DNA of 39,674 nt from Candidatus Schekmanbacteria bacterium (GTDB lineage Bacteria; CSSED10-310; JACPHN01): assembly GCA_016188575.1 (NCBI GenBank), contig JACPHN010000237.1, positions 1 through 39,674 on the forward strand, in the 5' to 3' direction. Both the position numbers and the translations under genes were made by a program. Below, piece after piece: positions 1-8,200 of the stretch. The notes under the pieces were generated by a model, which made no database searches, was not told the DNA's origin, and saw nothing but the letters and a program-made list of their open reading frames with translations. Position 1 is the stretch's first letter; every line of letters starts with the position of its first letter.

Positions 1-586
1 CCGCGCGGTCCTCGATGCGCGCCAGCAGCACGTCCTCGAGGAAGTCAGCGGCGGCGCGGGTGGCCAGGGCGGCGCCGGCGAAAACGGCGGGAAATCGACG
101 GCATCGAGCCCCACCCGATCCGCGCCCGACGCCCCGGCAGCGTCCTTGACGTAGCCCCAGCGGCAGGTCCACACCCCGGCTGATACCCGGAACGCCACTT
201 GCTCCCATGGGCGCTCCCCCGACCAGCGGCCCTTCTCGTACGCCTGCCCGGAGCTGCCGACGATCCAGAACACGAGCTCGTCGCGGTCGCTCTCGCTGGA
301 GGTCGTCATCCAGAACGACACCTCGCCGGTGGTCTCGATCTCCAGCGTCACCTCGAGGATGGCGGTGGCGCTGTCGGCGAGCGGCGCGGTGCGGGCGGCG
401 TAAGTGCCCTCGGCGGCGTCCCCCGCTTCGACCCGCCACCCGTCCGGCGGGTCGCGGTGCCACGGCAGCGCCGTCGTGGTACCGCTCTCGAAGGAGTCAC
501 CCGCGGCGGCGGCCACGGTGGCGACCGCGACTAACAAGATAGAGAGAGAGAGAGAGAGAGAAGAGAAAAGCGCCGCGCTGCGTCAT
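1..586 (-). pseudogene. Secreted protein, 3'-truncated by the window edge and out of frame
   Basis: Read on the minus strand, a ribosome-binding site GGAGG (593-597) precedes ATG at 586 by 6 bases. The start gives MTQRGAFLFS and then Ser-Leu repeats encoded by a (CT)10 tract (541-560). In the present frame translation stops about 14 codons after the tract. In the +1-shifted frame the sequence continues as a signal-peptide core (ILLVAVATVAAAAG) and a beta-rich extracellular-looking domain (GEVSFWMTT, DELVFWIVGSSGQAY, WEQVAFRVSAG, WTCRWGYVKD) resembling laminin-G or MAM-type surface domains; this fold comparison is only an impression. Around 81-91 the frame appears to shift again, after which it reads AALATRAAADFLEDVLLARI. 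One extra CT unit, or two fewer, would join start and signal peptide. The gene is therefore phase-variable, decayed, or affected by sequencing errors near a contig edge. Confidence 0.6.
541..560. repeat. Dinucleotide microsatellite (AG)10 / (CT)10
   Basis: Ten perfect AG units on the plus strand lie inside the coding start of the minus-strand secreted-protein gene, between its start codon and the hydrophobic core of its signal peptide. Flanking bases (AAGAGAAAAG on the right) extend the purine run imperfectly. Tracts of this length are prone to slipped-strand mispairing, and each 2-base change moves the downstream reading frame. Confidence 0.9.
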
Positions 587-597
587 CGGCATCCTCC

Positions 598-1162
598 GGT
601 TCGCCTCACCAGCCAGCATGCTGCGGGCGAACGCGCGGCGCAAGCCAGCGATTTTCCCTCCGCGCCATTGGAGCAGAGCCTGGAGGCCGGCGACCCCAGG
701 CAGGAGAAACCAGAAAGAGCACTACGGGGCATCATGTGAAGCTGCGCGCCTGCTGGCTGGCGGACTCACCGGCGGTGCGAGTCTACGCAAGGCGGGCTGG
801 GTCGCGAGCGACGTCGCCGAGCGCCGTGTCCTTTTCGCAGGCGCGCGCACGATTGACTCGAAGGGGCCCGTCCGTTCGTCCGGCCCTGCTGGCTCGAGCC
901 GGGAGTGACACTTCCCGGGTGCGCGGACCTCCGGCCCGCATCATCGGTGCCAGGACGGCGGGCCAGAGGCCCGCGCAGCCAGGCGTGGCCGAAATCCGGG
1001 GCGACGTCACGCGAAGCGGAGCACGCCGGGCAAACCGGCGTACCGCAAAGACAGAAAGCCCGGAAAGCGCATTACGAAGACCCTCCACCCCACCTCCTCC
1101 CGCAAGCGGCGGGAAAGTGACCAATTAGGAGCCTATGCATAATAACGTGAACATTCGTACGA
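598..1162. other. Gene-free stretch with no recognisable feature
   Basis: About 560 bases with overlapping open frames on both strands, none with a convincing start, ribosome-binding site or protein-like sequence; the open frames follow from high GC. I see no RNA gene. A small AT-rich island (about 1128-1148, containing TATGCATAATAACG) lies upstream of the next gene and could hold its promoter, but no well-spaced -35/-10 pair is obvious. Confidence 0.5.
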
Positions 1163-1208
1163 TTCTCCGCAGGCAACCGCGGAGAACGCCGAGAACGCTG
1201 AGGAGGCG
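1163..1208 (+). repeat. Leader hairpin plus tandem 9-mers upstream of the GxxExxY gene
   Basis: TTCTCCGC (1163-1170) and GCGGAGAA (1179-1186) form a perfect 8-bp inverted repeat with an 8-base loop. The right arm runs into three 9-base near-repeats: GAGAACGCC (1182-1190), GAGAACGCT (1191-1199) and GAGGAGGCG (1200-1208). The last contains the ribosome-binding site of the next gene (GGAGG at 1202-1206). My recollection is that purine-rich GAG repeats often precede GxxExxY genes in many phyla; their role is not known to me. Confidence 0.65.
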
Positions 1209-1213
1209 CGCAA

Positions 1214-1603
1214 ATGGAGGTCAATGAGCTTACGGAACGCATCATTGGAGCCGCTGTTGAGGTTCACCGCGAGTTGGGCCCGGGCCTGTTGGAGTCGGCG
1301 TACGAAGCCTGTCTTGCCTTCGAGATCGCTGACTCAGGTCTTCGCGTTGAGCGGCAGGTACTGCTGCCCCTCAGGTATCGAGGCCGGTATCTGGATTGTG
1401 GCTACCGTCTGGACCTCTGGGTGGAGCGGTTGGTGGTCGTGGAAGCGAAGGCGGTGACCCGAATCGAACCCGTGCACGAGGCCCAGCTTCTGTCCTATCT
1501 CAAGCTGTCGAGCGCGAAGGTCGGCCTCATCATCAACTTCCATGTCCCTCTTCTCAAGGCCGGGATCAAGCGCATGGTCCTCGGGCTGGACGAATCGACG
1601 TAG
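1214..1603 (+). CDS. GxxExxY family protein (PD-(D/E)XK-like)
   Basis: A 129-residue protein carrying the family signature: GPGLLESAYE around residues 22-31 gives Gly-x-x-Glu-x-x-Tyr. Downstream are the conserved segments GYRLDLWVERLVVVEAKA (residues 63-80) and ISYLKLS-like LLSYLKLSSAKVGLIINF (residues 92-109). The D-x(n)-E-x-K arrangement (D68, E77/K79) resembles a PD-(D/E)XK nuclease core, which is how the family is usually interpreted; no member function is firmly established to my knowledge. The start has GGAGG 7 bases upstream. It stands alone, unlinked to its neighbours, which is typical for these often mobile, multi-copy genes. Family assignment is confident, function is not. Confidence 0.9.
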   Translation: MEVNELTERIIGAAVEVHRELGPGLLESAYEACLAFEIADSGLRVERQVLLPLRYRGRYLDCGYRLDLWVERLVVVEAKAVTRIEPVHEAQLLSYLKLSSAKVGLIINFHVPLLKAGIKRMVLGLDEST

Positions 1604-1850
1604 GTATCTCCGCGGCCTCGGCGAGCTCCGCGGTGTTCTCGACTGCCCAACCCTGATGTGTTCAGGTTGTTGTGAATAGCGTCCTTACCGTTGCGGCTGT
1701 TTCTCCCTGGCGGCCCCGGCGGCGCGCGAGCGATCCCCCGGTGCGTACCGCCAACGCCTGGGGTGTCTATCCTGCCTTCCTTCTGCTATGCTGCAGAAGC
1801 AGAGCAAGCCGGTACTGACCCGGCGGACGCCGATCTCCGCGGAGGTGCCC

Positions 1851-2315
1851 ATGATAAAGATCGAGCGAATCCTGGTTCCCATCGACTTTTCCGAGCACTC
1901 TTACGATGCGCTCTCGTATGCCGCAGAGCTGGCAAAGCTTTTTCAGGCCGAAATCCGCTTGTTCCACGCCATTGACGATGCGATATTTCTCGTTGGCGCC
2001 TCCCCCTATGCGACGCTCGCCGCAGCCAGCCACGAGAGCCTCCTTGAGGACTCGCGTGAAGCGCTGACAAGGTGCCAGCAAGCTCGCGTTCCAGAAGGCG
2101 TGAAGTCAAGCTGGGATGTCGCCTTTGGAGCCCCCGCCGAAGAGATCGTGCGGGCTGCTCAAGTTTTCGATTGCCAGTTGATCGTGATCTCGACCCACGG
2201 TCATACCGGGCTGGCGCACGTATTGCTTGGCAGCGTCGCGGAACGCGTCGTCCGGAAATCCGCCTGCCCCGTGCTTGTGGTCAAGCGACCCGTGTCGGCG
2301 TTCATGGCAAGTTGA
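1851..2315 (+). CDS. Universal stress protein, UspA family
   Basis: A 154-residue single-domain Usp protein. The N-terminal strand IERILVPIDFSEHSYDAL carries the usual Asp of the nucleotide-binding fold. The C-terminal STHGHTGLAHVLLGSVAERV matches the ATP-binding signature G-x2-G-x9-G-S, followed by the terminal strand CPVLVVKRP. It probably binds ATP and acts in general stress tolerance in the cytoplasm. I placed the start at 1851 because GGAGG lies 5 bases upstream; an in-frame ATG at 1788 would add 21 residues that do not look Usp-like. The next gene follows after about 65 bases in the same direction and could be co-transcribed. Confidence 0.93.
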   Translation: MIKIERILVPIDFSEHSYDALSYAAELAKLFQAEIRLFHAIDDAIFLVGASPYATLAAASHESLLEDSREALTRCQQARVPEGVKSSWDVAFGAPAEEIVRAAQVFDCQLIVISTHGHTGLAHVLLGSVAERVVRKSACPVLVVKRPVSAFMAS

Positions 2316-2379
2316 TCGCTTGCGTACATGTCCCGCACCGCCGCCGGAGGTTTCGCGAAGGAGGTCCGAGGCGCGCGAA

Positions 2380-5142
2380 ATGGAGCTGATTGTCTGTCAC
2401 ACGACCGCCGATTTTGACGCCCTGGGCGCTGCTGTCGGCCTGGCGGCGCTGCGGCCCGGGGCCCGAATCGCCTTGTCCGGGAGCGCCGAACCGGTAGTTC
2501 GCGACTTCTTGGCCCTCTACCGAGGCGAGTTTCCGCTGGTTGATCTGAGATCCGTGGTACCGACGCAGCTCACGTGGATCGGCGTGGTAGATACGCAGCG
2601 GCGCGAGCGTCTCGGACCCGCCGCCGCGTGGCTCGACCTTCCCGGCGTAAGCGTTACCGTGTTTGACCATCATCCCGAGATGTATGATGATATTGGCCCG
2701 GCGGAATCCCAGGTTGAACGCGTCGGCGCCGTTGCGACCTTGATTGTGGAGCGCATCCGCGCCGCGCAGATTCGCCTGACGCCCGCGGCCGCAACGGTCA
2801 TGGCGCTTGGCATTCACGCTGACACGGGATCTCTCGTCTTCGCTGACGCCACGCCGCGAGATGCGGCGGCCCTGGCCTGGCTCATGGAACAGGGCGTACG
2901 CCAAACCGTGCTATCCGACCACCTGGAGGCAGGGGTGTCTGCGGAACAGTCGCACCTTCTGGCGCAAGCGCTCGGCGCGGTCCAGGTTCACACGGTGCGC
3001 GGCAGAGCGATCGCGTGGGTGCTGGTGCGACCGCTGCGCTATGTCCCCGGTCTGGCGACCTTGGCCACCCAGCTCTTGCACCTGGTGGGCAGCGACGTCT
3101 TTCTACTCGGGTCGTGCGCCGGCGGCGACCGACTGACGCTTATTGCGCGTGCCCGCATCGGTGAAACGGGATTCTGCGAGCTGTTCAGTCGGCTCGGCGG
3201 AGGCGGCCATGTCCGCGCCGCGTTCGCCAGCCTGCGCACTCCCGAGCCGCTCGCGGTTATCCAGTCCGTGATCGATCAGCTCTCGCAAAACTTGCCATCG
3301 CTCCCCCTTGCCGGCGATCTCATGTCAACGCCGGTGCGCACCCTCCGTCCCGAGACGACCATTCGCGAGGCTCAGCGCTGCCTGCTCCGCTACGGACACA
3401 GCGGTTTCCCTGTCGTCAATGGCGCCGGAAACCTGATCGGTGTCATCTGCAGCAGGGAGGTTAACCTGGCGCTTCACCACGGATTCGGCCACGCACCAGT
3501 GCTCGCGTACATGAGCAAACCCGTGGTGACCGTGGACGTCTCGGCGACACTGAGTGATGTCGAACGGCTCATGGTCGACCACAATATCGGCCGCCTGCCG
3601 GTGATGGCATCTGGTGCCCTAGCGGGGATCGTGACTCGCAAGGATGTGCTGCGGCATCGCTTTCGTGAATCGGAGCGCGCCGGGAGCACCGCCGATCACG
3701 CGACTCCTGCGGCTCCTGCGGCCAGCCGACTGGAGCTCGACCTCCTCCGAGCGCTGCCACCGACGCTTGCGGAGGTCGTGCAGCGAGCCGCGACGGTGGC
3801 CGCGGAGAGGCAGTGGAAGCTCTATCTCGTTGGCGGCTGCCTGCGCGACCTGATGCTGCGGACCACGGGAGCGCAAGCAAGCCTGCACGACCTCGACCTG
3901 GTTGTTGAGGGAGCTCGCAACGGCGCCGGCGTCGAGCTGGCGCGCGTACTGCGGCCATCGTTTCCAGAGGCCGAGCTCCAAGTTCATGGCCGCTACCAAA
4001 CCGCTGCCCTGGTTTGGCCGAGGTCGAGCGCCGGCGGACAGCGCTGCGTCGACTTCGCCACCGCCCGGTCGGAGTTTTATGCCTTTCCTGCCGCGCATCC
4101 GGAGGTTGAAGCGAGCTCCATCTATCAGGACTTGTACCGGCGGGACTTTACGGTCAACGCGATGGCACTTCGCCTCACTGAGCCGAATCGCGGGGAAGTC
4201 CTTGACTTCTTCGGTGGCCGAGATGATCTGCGAGCCGGTCGCATCAGGGTCTTGCACGCGAACAGCTTCGTCGAGGATCCAACGAGGATCTTCCGAGCGA
4301 TCCGCTTCGCTGTTCGCTTTGGCTTTGTCGTCGACCCGCAAACCGATGATCTTATCGGCTATGCGCTGCGGACAGGATTTCATCAGCGCCTTGGGAGACT
4401 GAAAGGAAGACCTCATGCGCTCCAGACGCGCTTGAAGAAGGAGCTTCTCCTGATCGCAGCGACAAGCGATTGGCTGAGAGCCTTTCAGCGCCTGGGCGAG
4501 CTCGGGGCACTGGCGCTAATTCATCCTGCTTTCAAGTCTGACCGCGCGTTGTGGCGCCGGCTTCGGCTCGGTGACCGTCTGGTCGTGCGGACGCGCCTGA
4601 CGGTTGATCGCCCCCTGTTTCGCCTCGAGCTGCTGTTGACTGGATTGGAGCCCGCATACCGCGCCGTCGTCTGTCAGAACCTGGACCTGCCCGACTCCGC
4701 AAGCCGCCGCCTCAAGGCGCTTGCAGACGTGGAGCAGCGCTTGGGCGAAGCGCTCCCGACATGCCAGATTGCAAGTCAGGTGGGGAAGGCGGTGGACGGA
4801 ATCCCCGCCGAGCTGCTGCTGCTGGCCAGCACCGACGTGCAGCGCTCCGAGTTTCGCAAGCTCTGGGACTACTTCCGTCGCCTGGGGAGTGTCGTGATGC
4901 CGCTTCGCGGGCGCGATCTGTTGGCGCTCGGGTATCCCACCGGCAGACGAGTGGGCGAGATCCTTCACGGCCTTCGTGACGCCGTAATCGACGGCCTGGT
5001 AAGCTCGAAGGAAGAGGCGATTGCGCTTGTCCTTTCCCGGTATCCGCTCCCACCGCCCCAGGGGCGCGACGACAGTCTTCGCGATCGCGGCACTGGCGCC
5101 GGAAGCGGCAGCGACGCGCCGAGTCCCGATGGGGCGCTCTGA
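2380..5142 (+). CDS. DHH phosphoesterase - CBS pair - tRNA nucleotidyltransferase/poly(A) polymerase fusion
   Basis: A 920-residue three-part protein. Residues 1-305 are a DHH/DHHA1 phosphoesterase: HTTADFDALG at the N-terminus, FDHHPE at 95-100, a metal-binding GIHADTGS and GGGGHVRAAF near 270-280. Residues about 312-428 are two CBS domains, which in other proteins bind adenine nucleotides. From about 475 comes a class II nucleotidyltransferase head: LYLVGGCLRDLMLR, catalytic DLDLVVEG, RRDFTVNAMALRL and EDPTRIFRAIRFAVRFGF, followed by the helical tRNA-binding body. The order is known from bacterial CCA- or A-adding enzymes, where one fused protein may add all or part of the CCA end. Whether this copy adds A, CC or CCA cannot be read by eye. 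The start at 2380 begins exactly at the DHH fold; GGAGG lies about 15 bases upstream, an unusually long spacing. Confidence 0.92.
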   Translation: MELIVCHTTADFDALGAAVGLAALRPGARIALSGSAEPVVRDFLALYRGEFPLVDLRSVVPTQLTWIGVVDTQRRERLGPAAAWLDLPGVSVTVFDHHPEMYDDIGPAESQVERVGAVATLIVERIRAAQIRLTPAAATVMALGIHADTGSLVFADATPRDAAALAWLMEQGVRQTVLSDHLEAGVSAEQSHLLAQALGAVQVHTVRGRAIAWVLVRPLRYVPGLATLATQLLHLVGSDVFLLGSCAGGDRLTLIARARIGETGFCELFSRLGGGGHVRAAFASLRTPEPLAVIQSVIDQLSQNLPSLPLAGDLMSTPVRTLRPETTIREAQRCLLRYGHSGFPVVNGAGNLIGVICSREVNLALHHGFGHAPVLAYMSKPVVTVDVSATLSDVERLMVDHNIGRLPVMASGALAGIVTRKDVLRHRFRESERAGSTADHATPAAPAASRLELDLLRALPPTLAEVVQRAATVAAERQWKLYLVGGCLRDLMLRTTGAQASLHDLDLVVEGARNGAGVELARVLRPSFPEAELQVHGRYQTAALVWPRSSAGGQRCVDFATARSEFYAFPAAHPEVEASSIYQDLYRRDFTVNAMALRLTEPNRGEVLDFFGGRDDLRAGRIRVLHANSFVEDPTRIFRAIRFAVRFGFVVDPQTDDLIGYALRTGFHQRLGRLKGRPHALQTRLKKELLLIAATSDWLRAFQRLGELGALALIHPAFKSDRALWRRLRLGDRLVVRTRLTVDRPLFRLELLLTGLEPAYRAVVCQNLDLPDSASRRLKALADVEQRLGEALPTCQIASQVGKAVDGIPAELLLLASTDVQRSEFRKLWDYFRRLGSVVMPLRGRDLLALGYPTGRRVGEILHGLRDAVIDGLVSSKEEAIALVLSRYPLPPPQGRDDSLRDRGTGAGSGSDAPSPDGAL

Positions 5143-5239
5143 ACCCCTTGCGCCCAGTCCCGAATAGCTGTATCGTCTGTCGGCGCAGTGCGTCAATTGG
5201 CGACAGGTGCGAGTTGGAACCGTTGCAGGAGTGGCTACC

Positions 5240-7516
5240 ATGGCATTTAAGAAAGCGGACGCCCCAACACCGGCAGAGCAAAGCTCGGCAGACGAGAGTC
5301 CGAGAGACCCAGGAAGCCCGGCGCCCGGTACCACCGTTGCGTCCGCGCATGCCGCCGCCTGTGGGACCGTGGATATCCGACCGGACGGCATCGCTATCGT
5401 GACCCTCGACCAGCCGGACGCCAAGGTCAATACCCTGTCGCGGATGACCATGGAGTGGTTTGACAAGGTCATCAATGATCTCGCGGCGATGCCCGGACTC
5501 AATGGGGCAATCATTGCCAGCGCCAAGCAAGGAAACTTCATTGCCGGCGCCAACATCGAGGAAATGCGCGCCGTGCAAGATCGCGAAGAGCTGGTTGCCA
5601 TGACTCACGGTGCTAACCGCATCCTCGACAAGCTGGAGGCACTTCCCGCTCCGGTCGTCGCGGCGATTCACGGTTCATGCCTGGGCGGTGGGTTGGAGCT
5701 GGCCATGGCGTGCCACTTCCGCATTGCTACTGACGACCGCGCCACCAAGCTCGGCTTTCCGGAGGTCCAGCTCGGACTCTTCCCCGCAGCCGGAGGGACC
5801 TATCGAGCCCCCAGACTCGCCGGCATTGAGAGGGCGCTTGAGCTCATTCTCACCGGGAAGCAGGTTGATGCCAACAAGGCAAGGCGAATGGGTTTGGTAC
5901 ATGAAGTCGTTCACCCGGCTGACCTGCTGAAAGTGTCCCTGGAGTATGCGCTACGGAATCCGCCACAGAAGAAGAAAGGCGGATGGCTAGGGAAACTACC
6001 CGCGCTGGGCTCCGTTCTGCCATCCTTCGCAGAGGTTAAGGAGTCCGTTCTAGAAAAGGGTCCAGTCCGAACATACATTCTCAAGCAAGCTCGCGAGTCT
6101 GTTCGGAAGAGTACCGGAGAACACTATCCCGCGCCCTATGTCGCGATCGACATGGTCGAAAAAGGCCTCGCTGTTTCACGCGAGGACAGCTTCGCAGCGG
6201 TTGAGCAGACTTTTGCAGACCTGGCGTTCACAGATGTCGCGCAAAACCTGATGTCCCTGTTTTTCTTGCGGCAGGGCGCGCTGAAAACCAAAGGCGGCAT
6301 CAAGAGAGAGCTCAAGGCTCGTGAGATCCCCCGCATCGGCGTACTGGGAGCCGGGCTCATGGGCGCCGGGATCGCTCAGGCCTGCGCCTACAGCGGCATT
6401 CAGGTGCGGCTGAAGGACGTCGACATGAAGGCCGTCGGCCGCGGCTTGGCGTACTGCCGGGCCCGCTTCGACGAGATGGTAAAGCGCCAACGTCTGACTC
6501 CGGTGCAGCGAGATCTCTACATGGGGAATATCTCGGGCACCGCGGACTATGCGGGGTTCTCGCTGAACAAGCTCGTGGTCGAGGCGGTCTTTGAGGATCT
6601 CGACCTGAAACGGAGGGTTCTCCAAGAGGTGGAGAGCGCCTTGCCCGAGGATGCCATCTTTGCCTCAAATACCTCGTCTCTGCCGATTGCGGACATTGCA
6701 AAAGGGGCCAAGAGGCCGGAAAATGTCATCGGCATGCATTTTTTCAGCCCCGTTCACAAGATGCCGCTAGTCGAGATCATCCGCGCCCCGCTGACGAGCG
6801 ATCAGGCAGTTGTGGACACGCTTGCTCTTACGCTGGCCATGGGGAAGGTTCCCATCGTCGTCCGCGACTGCGCCGGATTCTTTACTACGCGAGTCCTGGG
6901 ACCCTACATGAATGAGGCCGCGTATTTGATCCAGGAGGGGGGCGACATTACCGACATCGACCGCGCTCTGGCCGAGTTCGGCTTTCCGGTTGGGCCGATT
7001 ACGCTCATGGACGAGGTCGGAATCGATGTCGGCGCCAAAGTGTGCGAGATCCTCTGGAAGGCGTATGGCGATAGGATGAAGCCGCCGGCCTCGCTCGAAC
7101 GAATCGTGCAGGACGGTCGCAAGGGACGAAAAAACGGACGGGGCTTTTTCCGGTACGATGGTGACAGGAAGGGGACGGCCGACGAGACAGTTTACGATCT
7201 GCTCCCCGGCGGCCGAAACCGCCGCTCGATACCCATTGAGGAAATCCAGGACCGCTGCTGGCTCGCCATGCTGAACGAGTGCGCGAGATCACTTGATGAG
7301 AACATCGTGTCCGACCCAGAAACCGTCGACGTCGGCGTGATCTTCGGATTCGGCTTTCCACCGTTTCGCGGCGGCATTCTCCGCTACGCGGATCGCGTGG
7401 GCGCTCGCACCGTGGTGGCCCGGCTAAGAGAGCTGGAGGATCGCTTTGGAAAGCGGTTCAAGCCGGCCGATTGCCTGCTCGAGATGGAAGCGACGGGGCG
7501 AGGTTTCTTCAAGTAG
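5240..7516 (+). CDS. fadJ: Fatty-acid oxidation complex alpha subunit: enoyl-CoA hydratase / 3-hydroxyacyl-CoA dehydrogenase
   Basis: A 758-residue FadB/FadJ-type bifunctional enzyme of beta-oxidation. After a 40-residue low-complexity N-terminus (Pro/Ala/Ser-rich) comes a crotonase domain with GSCLGGGLELAMACHFRI and KLGFPEVQLGLFPAAGG, holding the two catalytic-region Glu residues. The dehydrogenase half has the NAD-binding GVLGAGLMGAGIAQA near residue 370, ASNTSSLPI and the catalytic-His segment GMHFFSPVHKMPLVEII, then two C-terminal 3HCDH domains (DCAGFFTTRVLGPYMNEA). It converts trans-2-enoyl-CoA to 3-ketoacyl-CoA. No thiolase (FadA/FadI) gene is adjacent, so the partner lies elsewhere. 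The start at 5240 has AGGAG about 9 bases upstream. FadJ and FadB are hard to separate by eye; the family call is secure. Confidence 0.93.
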   Translation: MAFKKADAPTPAEQSSADESPRDPGSPAPGTTVASAHAAACGTVDIRPDGIAIVTLDQPDAKVNTLSRMTMEWFDKVINDLAAMPGLNGAIIASAKQGNFIAGANIEEMRAVQDREELVAMTHGANRILDKLEALPAPVVAAIHGSCLGGGLELAMACHFRIATDDRATKLGFPEVQLGLFPAAGGTYRAPRLAGIERALELILTGKQVDANKARRMGLVHEVVHPADLLKVSLEYALRNPPQKKKGGWLGKLPALGSVLPSFAEVKESVLEKGPVRTYILKQARESVRKSTGEHYPAPYVAIDMVEKGLAVSREDSFAAVEQTFADLAFTDVAQNLMSLFFLRQGALKTKGGIKRELKAREIPRIGVLGAGLMGAGIAQACAYSGIQVRLKDVDMKAVGRGLAYCRARFDEMVKRQRLTPVQRDLYMGNISGTADYAGFSLNKLVVEAVFEDLDLKRRVLQEVESALPEDAIFASNTSSLPIADIAKGAKRPENVIGMHFFSPVHKMPLVEIIRAPLTSDQAVVDTLALTLAMGKVPIVVRDCAGFFTTRVLGPYMNEAAYLIQEGGDITDIDRALAEFGFPVGPITLMDEVGIDVGAKVCEILWKAYGDRMKPPASLERIVQDGRKGRKNGRGFFRYDGDRKGTADETVYDLLPGGRNRRSIPIEEIQDRCWLAMLNECARSLDENIVSDPETVDVGVIFGFGFPPFRGGILRYADRVGARTVVARLRELEDRFGKRFKPADCLLEMEATGRGFFK

Positions 7517-7672
7517 CGATACCCGAGCCTGCCGAGCTCTGCGTCGCGTGTGGCGTCATGCATTTGTTTCAAGTTGCCCGCCAGTTCGACCGCGAATGGC
7601 TCTGGAAGCGCACCGCCAAGACCTCCTACGTCGCCCCTCGCCGGGCCGGCGATCTACGTGCGTTGATCCCTG

Positions 7673-7701
7673 TTGACATTGTGGGCCTCCCCCTGTACCA
7701 T
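7673..7701 (+). promoter_or_regulatory. Sigma-70-type promoter of the DksA/TraR gene
   Basis: TTGACA (7673-7678), a 17-bp spacer and TACCAT (7696-7701). The -35 matches the consensus fully and the -10 matches 4 of 6. Transcription would begin near 7708 and leave a leader of about 55 bases before ATG 7764. Confidence 0.65.
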
Positions 7702-7763
7702 GCTGCCGAAAATCTCCGCGCAGTAGTTTCTGCCGGATCAGCTCGTATGACGGGGAGGACCTC

Positions 7764-8120
7764 ATGGAGCAGGAACAACTGGAGTTCTTCAGGGTAGAGC
7801 TGCTAAAGAAGCGCAAAGAGCTCCTCGACGCAGCCACGCGAACGATCGGCGATGGCGGTCTCACGCAGGCTCAGGAAAACCTGACAGACTTTGCCGACCT
7901 GGCCTATAACGAAGGGTACCGCAACTTCTTGCTGCGGCTGCGGGACAGGGAGCGCAAGCTCATTCTCAAGATTGAAGAGGCTATCGAGCGCATCGACAGC
8001 GGTGGCTTTGGCGTCTGTGAAGTCTGTGGCGAGGAAATCGGCTACAAGCGCTTGATGGCGCGACCCGTTACCACAATGTGCATTGCGTGCAAGACCGAAG
8101 AGGAGCGCATGGAGGCATAA
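7764..8120 (+). CDS. DksA/TraR family zinc-finger regulator
   Basis: A 118-residue protein with an N-terminal coiled coil (about residues 1-75, Glu/Lys/Arg-rich) and a C-terminal C4 zinc finger, CEVCGEEIGYKRLMARP then CIAC (Cys-x2-Cys-x17-Cys-x2-Cys). The architecture is that of DksA/TraR proteins, which enter the secondary channel of RNA polymerase and alter initiation, often with ppGpp. E. coli DksA is longer (151 residues). This size matches the shorter DksA-like regulators common in delta-type proteobacteria. An excellent ribosome-binding site (GGGGAGG) lies upstream, and the gene has its own promoter at 7673-7701. It converges on mazG, with a hairpin between them. Acidic tip residues need an alignment to judge DksA-like activity. 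Confidence 0.9.
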   Translation: MEQEQLEFFRVELLKKRKELLDAATRTIGDGGLTQAQENLTDFADLAYNEGYRNFLLRLRDRERKLILKIEEAIERIDSGGFGVCEVCGEEIGYKRLMARPVTTMCIACKTEEERMEA

Positions 8121-8166
8121 GCGCGTCGCACCTCGTGGCGCGCGAGCCAGCGCACGCTCGAGGAGA

Positions 8167-8200
8167 AATCGCTCCGGGACCAACGGCCCCGGAAGCGATT
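8167..8200 (-). terminator. Hairpin terminator between convergent genes
   Basis: AATCGCT-CCGGG (8167-8178) pairs with CCCGGAAGCGATT (8188-8200) with one bulged base: seven plus about five base pairs around a short loop. On the minus strand the hairpin overlaps the stop of mazG and is followed by TTTCTCC, a modest T-run. Its place between convergent stops suggests use in both directions, mainly for mazG. Confidence 0.6.

Noticed and set aside
1609-1638. CCGCGG...CCGCGG after the GxxExxY gene as a terminator
   Set aside because: The repeats are self-palindromic restriction-site-like hexamers with a 12-base gap and no T-run, too weak to call.
2302-5601. Long open frames on the minus strand across the DHH/CBS/nucleotidyltransferase and fad genes (up to 361 codons)
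   Set aside because: They lie opposite genes with full sets of family motifs, have Arg/Ser/Pro-rich, non-protein-like translations and no ribosome-binding sites; they follow from high third-position GC.
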